From an uncultured Bacilli bacterium (GTDB lineage Bacteria > Bacillota_I > Bacilli_A > RF39 > UBA660): DNA of 25,417 nt. Numbering within the stretch: position 1 is the stretch's first letter; each line of letters starts with the position of its first letter. The notes under the pieces were generated by a model. That model ran no database searches, was not told the origin of the DNA, and was given only the letters and a program-made list of their open reading frames with translations. The stretch lies in assembly GCA_947626215.1 (NCBI GenBank), contig CANQRJ010000006.1:1-25417 (forward strand), written 5' to 3'. A program made the position numbers and the translations under genes. This document shows, in pieces, positions 1-6,586 of the stretch.

Positions 1-26
1 GATTATTTTAACAAGTTAAAATAATC
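1..26. repeat. Perfect 12-bp inverted repeat at the window edge
   Basis: GATTATTTTAAC, two bases (AA), then its exact reverse complement GTTAAAATAATC. It lies about 60 bases downstream of the pilin-like gene stop. The stem is mostly A/T and no T-tract follows on either strand inside the window, so it is not a classic terminator. It could be a weak terminator for the unseen left neighbour or a protein-binding palindrome. Confidence 0.55.
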
Positions 27-33
27 TATCGTT

Positions 34-70
34 GGTTTGTCGTGACTTTGTCACTTTTGTTTGACAAACC
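34..70. repeat. Nested inverted repeat downstream of the pilin-like gene
   Basis: The outer arms GGTTTGTC (34-41) and GACAAACC (63-70) pair over 8 bp. Inside them GTGAC-TTT-GTCAC (42-54) forms a second 5-bp hairpin. Transcripts of the pilin-like gene (stop at 88) would run through this structure, so it may be a 3'-end stabiliser or terminator. No clear U-tract follows. Confidence 0.5.
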
Positions 71-87
71 TACAGAATTTATTTTAA

Positions 88-531
88 TTAAGCACCACAA
101 CTACTAGAAGCATCTTCTGTAGTACTTGTTACACTATCACGCTTAGCAGAAGCATCTCCACCCGCAATGGTGTAATCATCATTACTCATCCAACCTGTCA
201 CTTTTAATGTCGTTTTTTTATCTTGTGTTACAAGTTCTAACTTTACACTTCCTTTATATCCTCTAGGATTATTAAAATACCCAGAAGAAGTTAGATCATC
301 AATAGAAATACATTTAGAAGGATTCTTACTCGTCAACTCATTATTCAATCGAAGAGTATTTGCTCGTAATTGAGCAGTTTCTAAAAGACCTAAAAACTCA
401 TTTACAAAGTTGTCTTTTTTGGCATCTTCCAAAACATTCATAACACTAGTTCCAGCAACTAACATTAAAATAGATAACACTACAATAACTGCTAACAACT
501 CCATCAACGTAAAACCTTTTTTATTCTCCAT
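88..531 (-). CDS. Type IV prepilin-like / pseudopilin protein
   Basis: This 147-residue protein begins MENKKGFTLMELLAVIVVLS, the class III prepilin signature: a short charged leader, a Gly-Phe cleavage site and a Glu at position 5 of the mature chain, then one hydrophobic helix. A prepilin peptidase would cleave after KKG. The mature domain (about residues 45-147) has two cysteines (one near the middle, one three residues from the C-terminus), compatible with a disulfide loop, and ends in a Ser/Thr-rich tail. A longer reading frame extends 21 codons upstream, but AGGAG sits about 9 bases before the ATG at 531 and the promoter occupies the extension, so this start is preferred. It could be a major pilin, or a ComGC-like or type II secretion-like minor pilin. 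No assembly ATPase or platform gene is in the window, so its partner machinery is unknown. Confidence 0.85.
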   Translation of the reverse strand: MENKKGFTLMELLAVIVVLSILMLVAGTSVMNVLEDAKKDNFVNEFLGLLETAQLRANTLRLNNELTSKNPSKCISIDDLTSSGYFNNPRGYKGSVKLELVTQDKKTTLKVTGWMSNDDYTIAGGDASAKRDSVTSTTEDASSSCGA

Positions 532-556
532 TGCAAGCACTCCTACTCTAATAACA

Positions 557-585
557 ATTATAATCAATTCCCCATTTAAAGTCAA
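557..585 (-). promoter_or_regulatory. Sigma-A-type promoter of the prepilin-like gene
   Basis: On the minus strand, TTGACT (580-585) and TATAAT (557-562) are separated by exactly 17 bases. The -10 box is about 25 bases upstream of the ATG at 531, leaving room for a short leader with AGGAG. The match to consensus is close. Confidence 0.8.
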
Positions 586-632
586 GGGAAACAAACGTTA
601 AAAATTCTCATAAATTATAGTAGGTGGTCTTT

Positions 633-824
633 ATGAAAAAATGTAATCCTCATAACCACGGAGGAGGAATTTTTACAATTCTTGGTATATTTGCTTTAAG
701 CATATTAATTTTTTATCAAATTTTATTAACTTTAATTTTACCTTTTCGTTTTAATATTTTTATTTTACTAATCGAAATATCTTTACTTTTATTTTTGCTC
801 TACCGCATAGTATGGCCTTATTAA
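633..824 (+). CDS. Small two-helix membrane protein, unknown function
   Basis: A 63-residue open frame with AGGTGG five bases before the ATG. An upstream GTG nine bases earlier overlaps this ribosome-binding site and is rejected. The N-terminus MKKCNPHNHGGG carries a Cys and two His that could bind a metal or be exposed; the rest is two hydrophobic segments (about residues 13-36 and 42-60) ending in RIVWPY. It is divergent from the prepilin gene and its last 36 bases overlap the 3' end of the ysxE-like gene on the other strand. No convincing promoter was found. I do not recognise the family. The good ribosome-binding site and the amphipathic organisation favour a real gene over a shadow, but this is not certain. 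Confidence 0.5.
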   Translation: MKKCNPHNHGGGIFTILGIFALSILIFYQILLTLILPFRFNIFILLIEISLLLFLLYRIVWPY

Positions 825-1685
825 CTCTTCTGTTTTATAAACATAATCTAAAACACTTCGAATATTTTGAATTCGTTCTAATTCACTACCCTTTAATTCA
901 AATTTAGGAGGAATCGAAATGACGATAAAAAAAAGTTGTCTTTCCTCTTCACTCCAAGGACAAATATGAGCATATTCTTTTAAAAGAGATTCAAAAGGAA
1001 GTTCAAAATAACTTTCTTTATAAAATCCCACTAAATCCAAAACTGGACTATCTTTCCGAGAATTTTCCCAACTAAGTAAACAATCTTTTTCACATTTATG
1101 GAAGTGTTCTAAAGATAAATGATTATGAATTTGGCAAACTCGAAACTTTTTTAAATCTTTCACTTTAGAAAACCAAGATTCAAGTTCACTCTGAGCAAAA
1201 CTCAAACTAGCTAAAATTTTAGAAATATTCGTTAAAAGTAAATATTCACTAGGACTAGGAAACACACTTTGAAAATATTCATCATACAGTTGATTATAAA
1301 AATAACTTAAATAATGAATTTGATCTATTACTTTTTCATAAATACTTTGATATTCATTCAAACCCACTTCTTTATAATAAGTCGTCTTTTGATGAAGCAA
1401 GGCAACAACTTTCATAAAATCAACAGCTTTTTGTTCTTTAGGCATATTCGTATCAGGAACATATTCATAAACATTCACGCCTTCTCTACTATCATCAATT
1501 AAATGAGGAAAATAAGAAAAACTACGACTAGATAAATAATCGTATAATTCTCTCATATTTTTTTTCTTTTCTTTTAAAACCACATTTCCACTTGTAGATT
1601 CTAAAATTTCGACATGCCCCATAATGGTAACTTTAGTAGGTTTATAAATTTCCCGTATAACTTCTACACTTTTACGATTCATCAT
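789..1685 (-). CDS. ysxE: YsxE/CotS-like spore coat protein (degenerate kinase fold)
   Basis: This 298-residue protein resembles the CotS/YsxE spore coat family, which has an aminoglycoside-phosphotransferase-like fold. The segment QIHNHLSLEHFHKC, followed by LLSWENSRKDSPVLDLVGFY, corresponds to the catalytic-loop and metal-binding regions of that fold. The usual HxD is replaced by HNH, so kinase activity is doubtful. The strongest argument is context: the gene starts 14 bases inside the end of a SpoVID-like gene, and in Bacillus subtilis spoVID and ysxE are adjacent in the same order. Translation is probably coupled, with ATGATG at the overlap and no strong ribosome-binding site of its own. 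Expected role: coat-associated protein of the forespore surface, made in the mother cell. Sequence identity to YsxE is recalled, not measured. Confidence 0.7.
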   Translation of the reverse strand: MMNRKSVEVIREIYKPTKVTIMGHVEILESTSGNVVLKEKKKNMRELYDYLSSRSFSYFPHLIDDSREGVNVYEYVPDTNMPKEQKAVDFMKVVALLHQKTTYYKEVGLNEYQSIYEKVIDQIHYLSYFYNQLYDEYFQSVFPSPSEYLLLTNISKILASLSFAQSELESWFSKVKDLKKFRVCQIHNHLSLEHFHKCEKDCLLSWENSRKDSPVLDLVGFYKESYFELPFESLLKEYAHICPWSEEERQLFFIVISIPPKFELKGSELERIQNIRSVLDYVYKTEELIRPYYAVEQK

Positions 1686-2379
1686 TATTAGGTATAATTA
1701 ACTTTTCTCCAGGAGTTAAATTTGTTAAATCATTATAATCTGCAAGTAAATTTACATTCGAATTATACATTGTACAAATAGTCTCGACAGTTTCTCCATC
1801 CTTTACAAGGTGAATATGGTAGGTCGCGTACTCATCTTCATTACTAACACTTTCTAAAACGACATCTTCATCTTCATGAGTTACATCGGTGTCCACAGAT
1901 TCTAAAACTTTTTCTTCCTCTGTTTCTACTTCCATACTTTGGATTTCCTCTTGTTCCTCTTCCTCATTTCTTTCTTCTTCCATCATTTCTAAAATTTCTT
2001 CAGTATTTACTTCAGGTGTTTCTGATAACATTTCGGATTCCGATTCCTCTTCGCTACTTTTTTCATCTCCACTTAATTCTAATTCAATATTTACTTTAAT
2101 TTTACTATCTTCTAAAATATCATAAGCAAAATCACTAATTTCTAAAGTAATCGTATCTTCTACAATATTGTCTGGAATTTCAATTGAAAAAGGAATTTTA
2201 AAAGAAAAAGGTAAAAGATTCACACTGACATCATGACTCTTATAATCTCCTGTTACAAATAAATTTCCTTCAATGGTAGTATCATGCACTTCAAACTCTC
2301 TTTCAAGTGAAATACTTGTAATTTCACTTAACTTTGTTGAAAAATCAAGTTCTTTAGAAAAAGGTATCACGTTTTTCAC
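1672..2379 (-). CDS. spoVID: SpoVID-like spore coat encasement protein with C-terminal LysM
   Basis: This 235-residue protein has three parts. Residues 1-105 form a beta-rich N-terminal domain containing EVHDTTIEGNLFVTGDY and an LPFSFKIPFSIEIP stretch, typical of SpoVID N-domains. Residues about 105-180 are extremely acidic (runs of Glu, Asp and Ser). Residues about 185-235 are a LysM domain (YHIHLVKDGETVETIC and LTPGEKLIIPN). This is the architecture of B. subtilis SpoVID, which drives encasement of the forespore by the coat and whose LysM binds a peptidoglycan precursor. B. subtilis SpoVID is much longer, mostly in the acidic part. The start is GTG at 2379 with AGAGG about ten bases upstream; the ATGs closer to it are out of frame. 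The ysxE-like gene follows with a 14-base overlap. A SafA-like or other LysM protein is the alternative, but domain order and neighbour favour SpoVID. Confidence 0.75.
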   Translation of the reverse strand: MKNVIPFSKELDFSTKLSEITSISLEREFEVHDTTIEGNLFVTGDYKSHDVSVNLLPFSFKIPFSIEIPDNIVEDTITLEISDFAYDILEDSKIKVNIELELSGDEKSSEEESESEMLSETPEVNTEEILEMMEEERNEEEEQEEIQSMEVETEEEKVLESVDTDVTHEDEDVVLESVSNEDEYATYHIHLVKDGETVETICTMYNSNVNLLADYNDLTNLTPGEKLIIPNNDES

Positions 2380-2403
2380 TATTCATCATCCTCTCTATTA
2401 AAA

Positions 2404-2432
2404 AGAATATGAAGAATTTGAAAAAAAATGAC
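2404..2432 (-). promoter_or_regulatory. Possible sigma-E-type promoter of spoVID-ysxE
   Basis: On the minus strand, GTCATTTT (2425-2432) and CATATTCT (2404-2411) are 13 bases apart. They resemble the sigma-E mother-cell promoter boxes (GTCATATT and CATACAnT) in seven of eight and about six of eight positions. B. subtilis spoVID is sigma-E dependent. No good sigma-A pair is seen here. The A/T-rich context makes chance matches likely. Confidence 0.35.
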
Positions 2433-2506
2433 TTTGAATTTCCATAATGAAAATTTCATAGAATTCATCGTTTTACATATACTTCATTATAAAAAGAAAT
2501 CTCATT

Positions 2507-2534
2507 TTGATTTTCCCTTTTTTTGTGCTAAAAT
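2507..2534 (+). promoter_or_regulatory. Sigma-A-type promoter of the phosphohexomutase gene
   Basis: TTGATT (2507-2512) and TAAAAT (2529-2534) are separated by 16 bases. AGAGGTG precedes the ATG at 2559. It is divergent from the spoVID promoter. Confidence 0.6.
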
Positions 2535-2558
2535 AATTTTAGAATAAAGAGGTGCATT

Positions 2559-3917
2559 ATGATAGAACAAATCTTTAAAGCTTATGATATAAGAGGATCT
2601 TATCCAAACGAAATCAATGAAGAATTTGCATATACTTTTGGAAAAAGTTATGGAACCTATCTTCAAAAATATTTAGAAAAGAAAAAATGTGTAGTAGCTT
2701 GTGACAATCGTCTTTCTTCTCCTAGTCTAAAAGAATTCCTAATCAAAGGATTATTAGATTCAGGGATAAATGTCATTGATTATGGAATGATTACAACTCC
2801 AATGCATTATTATACGAGATACATTGAAAATACTTTTGGCATCATGGTTACTGCAAGTCATAATCCAAAAGACGACAATGGTTTTAAATTTTCTTTAGAT
2901 GAACTTTCCAATGCTAGAGGTAGTATGATGGAAGAAATGAAAAACTTTACTTTAAAAGGAAATTTTTTAACTGGAAAAGGATTTTACGAAAAAAGAGACA
3001 TAAAAAATGATTATTTGAATTATTTAAAAGAAAACATATCGATGGGTAGTAGAAATTTAAAAGTCGTGATTGATGCCGGAAATGGGGTTACCACAACCAT
3101 TATGAAAGAAGCACATCAACTATTTCCAAATTTAGATGTTACTTATATTTGTGATGAAAATGATGGAACTTTTCCATTTCATCATCCAGATCCTGCCGTA
3201 GAAGAAAATATGGAATTGTTAAAACAAAAAGTAAAAGAAATTCATGCAGATTTAGGAATTGCTTATGACGGAGATGGAGACCGAATAGGAATCATTGATG
3301 AACAAGGTCATTTTATAATGGCAGACAAGTTTTTAATCGTAGCAATTCGAGATTTAATAAATAAAGTATCTAATAAAACTTTCCTTTGTGATGTCAAATG
3401 TTCAAAAAGTTTAATAGATGAAATAAAAAAATTACAAGGAAATGTTTATATGAGTAGAACAGGTACAAGTTTTACGGAAGCAAATACGAAAAAAGAAAAC
3501 ATTCCTTTAGGTGGAGAACTATCAGGTCACCTTTTCTTTAATGATCGTGGTCCCGAAGTTTGCTCGGCCATTTATGCAGGATTAAGATTTTTAGAAATTT
3601 TATCAAAAACAGATCAATCTTTTAGTGAATTATTAAAAGATATCCCTATCTACGAATCCACTCCTGAAATCAAAATCGAAGTGAATCCTGAAAAAAAATT
3701 TGAAATAGTAGACAAAGTAAAAGACTATGTAAAAGAAAAAGGATATCCTTATTTAGATATTGATGGAGTTCGAGTTGAATTTGAAAATTCATGGGCATTA
3801 ATTAGAGCTAGTAATACAGGACCTCATTTAACACTAAGATTTGAAGCAAAAGAAAACGAACAATTAAATAGCATTCAAAAAGAATTTACTGATTTAGTCC
3901 AAAAACTAATCGAGTAA
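2559..3917 (+). CDS. manB: Phosphomannomutase/phosphoglucomutase (alpha-D-phosphohexomutase)
   Basis: This 452-residue cytosolic enzyme interconverts hexose 6-phosphate and 1-phosphate, feeding nucleotide-sugar and surface-glycan synthesis. All four family motifs are visible in order: the phosphoserine loop TASHNPKDDNG (Ser100), the Mg-binding loop DGDGDR (237-242), the sugar-binding loop GGELSGH (318-324) and the phosphate-binding loop RASNTGP (416-422). Length and motifs match the bacterial PMM/PGM (AlgC/ManB) group. GGELSGH does not by itself separate mannose from glucose specificity, so a dual enzyme is plausible. It has its own promoter and a good ribosome-binding site (AGAGGTG). It is monocistronic and converges on the T4SS-like locus, ending nine bases from the VirB4 stop, with no clear hairpin between them. 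Confidence 0.93.
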   Translation: MIEQIFKAYDIRGSYPNEINEEFAYTFGKSYGTYLQKYLEKKKCVVACDNRLSSPSLKEFLIKGLLDSGINVIDYGMITTPMHYYTRYIENTFGIMVTASHNPKDDNGFKFSLDELSNARGSMMEEMKNFTLKGNFLTGKGFYEKRDIKNDYLNYLKENISMGSRNLKVVIDAGNGVTTTIMKEAHQLFPNLDVTYICDENDGTFPFHHPDPAVEENMELLKQKVKEIHADLGIAYDGDGDRIGIIDEQGHFIMADKFLIVAIRDLINKVSNKTFLCDVKCSKSLIDEIKKLQGNVYMSRTGTSFTEANTKKENIPLGGELSGHLFFNDRGPEVCSAIYAGLRFLEILSKTDQSFSELLKDIPIYESTPEIKIEVNPEKKFEIVDKVKDYVKEKGYPYLDIDGVRVEFENSWALIRASNTGPHLTLRFEAKENEQLNSIQKEFTDLVQKLIE

Positions 3918-3926
3918 ATTCTTTTT

Positions 3927-5711
3927 TTATAATCCTCCACCAGAACCAAAAGAATCCAACTCTTCTTGAGTTACAATCACATTAATTCTCATCCGTCGGT
4001 TTCCACATACAAATAAAGCTTCTCCTTGATTATAATATTTAATACTATCTTTTTCACTTTCATTTAAATCAATGAGTTGAGAAAGATCATCCACTGCTTG
4101 TTTTCTAAGTCCCATGATTAAATAATAAGCCGCATTATCAAAAATAGCTTTTCCATGAACTAATACATTTGGAGCCGCGAAGTCAGTTGGTTGTTGAGTA
4201 ATAATAATCGTTCCTGTATTGTATTTTCGACTTCTTCTTTGAATTTGAGCTAAAAATTCTGCACCGAGTTCATTTCTAGTCGATAATAGGACATGGGCCT
4301 CATCTACACACATGACCGTATTGACATTTGGATCCAAACATAATCCCCAAGCATACTTTAAAATATTAAAGAATAAAGCATTTCTTACATTTTCATCGGC
4401 ATTCATAAGTTCCTTAATATTAAAGACAATAAAATCACTTTGAATATTTAAAGTAGTATGTCCTGTAAAATAATAACGTAACTCTTTTACTAAAGGTCGA
4501 ATTTTAAGTTCTAGTCTTTCCATAACGTCTCTCTCATGTGTTTTTTCAGTCATAGAAAGAAGTCTACCTTTAATCGTTGCATACACATCATCGAATGTTG
4601 GATAATCTTCACTTTTAAATTTAGTATAATCCGTATCATAATCAATTTTATAACGTTTATAAGTATCTTGAACGACTTCACTAAACATCGTTAAAACATC
4701 TTCTTCAATTTCTGGATTATAATATTTCATAAATGCTTTTAATTGTTGAATCGTACGAGTTAAAACGGTATACCCAAGGCCTTCGTTGATTTCTTCTTCA
4801 TCGGCATCAATGACAATTTCTAAAGGGTTCACCATTCCAAATTCTCCACCTTTTCCAAGGTCAAGAAAATCTCCACCCATACTTCTAGCCATTTCTTCAA
4901 GTTCACCTTCTGGATCAATACAAACTAATTTATATTCATTTCGAATATGACTTCTTAAAAGCAACTTAGCCGCGGTTGATTTACCAGAACCAGAAGTACC
5001 TAAAATAATAATATTGGCATTATTTCGATTATTTTCTTTTTTAATTTGATATAAAAATTGATTAAACAAAATGACTCCACCTGAAAAATCTACTCCTAAT
5101 AAGGTACTATTTCCAGGATCTTTAATACTATCAAAAATAAATGGATACATTGCCGCGATGGTAATGGATGGAATAGGAGAACCAATTCTTTCTTCCACGT
5201 CTTGTTTAGGAAAAATTGGAATCATAGATTTAATGACTTTTTCTTGTTCAAACATTAAGGATACTCCACGCATTCCTAACGCGTCTAAATAATTTCGAAC
5301 TTGCATTTTTTTACTTTCCATTTCATCTTTGGTATCTGCAGAAATTAAAATATGAAGTTGAAAATCAAAAATTCTTGCCTGAGTCGCGACGAGCATCGAA
5401 ATAAATTGTTCCAAAGATTCATAATCTTGACGAATTCTCTCTTGAATGGTCTTATCATGTTCCGTTTGGTAACGTGTTTTTAAATCGGCAATTTCTTTAT
5501 TAATCATTCTTTGCAAAGTAGAAAGTTCTATTGGAATATGTTTTGCTACAATTTTAATACCAGAAAGATTTGTTAAATTTGCAAGATAACCTTGTTGAAT
5601 AAATTTAGGAAAACTTACAATAGATAAAATCGTACAATATTTTCCACTCATCATAAATTCAGTAGGTTTAAATTCCACTCCTTTTGGAGCAATTTGAGCT
5701 TTAATATTCAT
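3927..5711 (-). CDS. VirB4/TraE-like T4SS ATPase, C-terminal part
   Basis: This 594-residue protein is the motor part of a VirB4-family ATPase, the cytoplasmic energy source of type IV secretion machines. Walker A is GTSGSGKST (residues 238-246). Walker B is VMCVDEAH (466-473), followed by the arginine-rich QRRSRKYNTG and TIIITQQPTDF segments typical of VirB4/TraC. Residues 1-220 match the middle part of VirB4 proteins, including a coiled region (about 70-105) before the nucleotide domain. The true N-terminal domain is encoded separately upstream: its stop and this start overlap as TAATG, so the two are translationally coupled. Together they would make about 780 residues, the normal VirB4 length. 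The C-terminus is GSGGGL. It is the last gene of the T4SS-like locus. VirD4 coupling proteins are less likely because no N-terminal membrane helices are present. Confidence 0.92.
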   Translation of the reverse strand: MNIKAQIAPKGVEFKPTEFMMSGKYCTILSIVSFPKFIQQGYLANLTNLSGIKIVAKHIPIELSTLQRMINKEIADLKTRYQTEHDKTIQERIRQDYESLEQFISMLVATQARIFDFQLHILISADTKDEMESKKMQVRNYLDALGMRGVSLMFEQEKVIKSMIPIFPKQDVEERIGSPIPSITIAAMYPFIFDSIKDPGNSTLLGVDFSGGVILFNQFLYQIKKENNRNNANIIILGTSGSGKSTAAKLLLRSHIRNEYKLVCIDPEGELEEMARSMGGDFLDLGKGGEFGMVNPLEIVIDADEEEINEGLGYTVLTRTIQQLKAFMKYYNPEIEEDVLTMFSEVVQDTYKRYKIDYDTDYTKFKSEDYPTFDDVYATIKGRLLSMTEKTHERDVMERLELKIRPLVKELRYYFTGHTTLNIQSDFIVFNIKELMNADENVRNALFFNILKYAWGLCLDPNVNTVMCVDEAHVLLSTRNELGAEFLAQIQRRSRKYNTGTIIITQQPTDFAAPNVLVHGKAIFDNAAYYLIMGLRKQAVDDLSQLIDLNESEKDSIKYYNQGEALFVCGNRRMRINVIVTQEELDSFGSGGGL

Positions 5712-6274
5712 TAGATACTCACCATCCCACTAAAAGTAGTAGAAACTCCACCATTAAAGAAATTATCTAAAATCACTCTTAAATCATTATTACTTGTTTG
5801 TTGACTATTTAATCCACAGTTTGCAAGATTACTAATCATAGAATGAAGTCTTTTTTGAATGACATCCATTTTCTTTTCTTTAAATAAAATATAATATTCA
5901 GTATCTACTACATTATACTCTGCACTCATAAACATATTAGCTTTATTAATATCTTGACTAATTAATTTACGAGTCACTGCATTAGTCGCATTATTATATA
6001 AAATTTGAAGTTGAGAAAGATATACATTAATATCTACAGGACGATCGGCCACGACAAGCCAAAATTCAAAATTAATAGAATTATAAAAATTTTGTAATTG
6101 ATAAATTACATTATCCCTTGTTCCTGCATCCATAATAAAAATATTTCTAGGAGCAATTTTAATTCCTGTTACATATTCTCCATTTTCAAGTTCAATCATA
6201 CCATTCATGATATTTTTAAGTGGTACCCAATCTTCACTCCATTTACTTGAAATCTCATCGTTTTTCTTCGCCAT
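5711..6274 (-). CDS. VirB4-like ATPase, N-terminal domain as a separate gene
   Basis: A 187-residue protein without membrane segments that corresponds to the N-terminal domain of VirB4/TraC-type proteins. It contains WVPLKNIMNGMIELENGEYV and VTGIKIAPRNIF, the usual opening in which the protein reads cargo or binds VirB3-type partners. It has no Walker motif. Its ATG lies inside the PrgI-like gene (20-base overlap) with only a weak ribosome-binding site, and its TAA overlaps the ATG of the ATPase gene (TAATG). The arrangement suggests coupled, equimolar synthesis of a two-chain VirB4. A recent nonsense or frameshift break is possible, but both pieces have sensible starts and the break falls at a domain boundary. 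Confidence 0.8.
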   Translation of the reverse strand: MAKKNDEISSKWSEDWVPLKNIMNGMIELENGEYVTGIKIAPRNIFIMDAGTRDNVIYQLQNFYNSINFEFWLVVADRPVDINVYLSQLQILYNNATNAVTRKLISQDINKANMFMSAEYNVVDTEYYILFKEKKMDVIQKRLHSMISNLANCGLNSQQTSNNDLRVILDNFFNGGVSTTFSGMVSI

Positions 6275-6572
6275 CTTTAATACACCAGCCTTTCCAATAA
6301 TACCTCTTTCTATTCATTAAAAATACAACAATATTCGTTATTAATTGTAACACATTATGATAATTTGGTACAGGGATAACTAAAAATCCAGAAATTAATG
6401 CAGGCATTAAAACAATAATTGCCATTTGAAAAGTCATTCCCTGAAAAATAAATAACATAATGACTGTCGTTAAACAACCAATTCCAAAAATTGCCAAATC
6501 AATAGGAGTAAAGAAACCTAAAATGAGTTTAGATTTCTTCGTATTTGCTGGAATCAAATAATTCCCATTCAT
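6255..6572 (-). CDS. PrgI/TcpE-like inner-membrane T4SS subunit (VirB3 analogue)
   Basis: This 105-residue protein has the hallmarks of the PrgI family of Gram-positive T4SS: a short N-terminus ending in KKSKLILGFFTPIDLAIFG, two or three close hydrophobic helices (about residues 20-75), and an Arg/Trp-rich end (NRKRYYWKGW). PrgI proteins are small membrane partners of VirB4 and are usually encoded directly before it, as here. The start ATG has AAAGGGG seven bases upstream. The stop is TGA, the only TGA stop noticed among the genes checked. It follows the TrbL-like gene by 14 bases. Confidence 0.8.
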   Translation of the reverse strand: MNGNYLIPANTKKSKLILGFFTPIDLAIFGIGCLTTVIMLFIFQGMTFQMAIIVLMPALISGFLVIPVPNYHNVLQLITNIVVFLMNRKRYYWKGWCIKDGEEKR

Positions 6573-6586
6573 AGATTAGCCCCTTT

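Noticed and set aside
532..594. Longer N-terminus of the prepilin-like protein
   Set aside because: It would translate across the -10 and -35 boxes and place 21 residues before the prepilin leader; AGGAG supports the ATG at 531.
1889..2125. Plus-strand frame rich in Ser opposite spoVID
   Set aside because: It is the mirror of the Glu/Asp-rich region of the SpoVID-like gene and has no ribosome-binding site.
3918..3926. Terminator between the phosphohexomutase and VirB4 genes
   Set aside because: Nine bases separate the stops and no inverted repeat spans the junction.
5700..5720. Frameshift or nonsense mutation breaking VirB4
   Set aside because: The junction is a TAATG coupling at a domain boundary and both parts are full-length for their domains, so a natural split is favoured.
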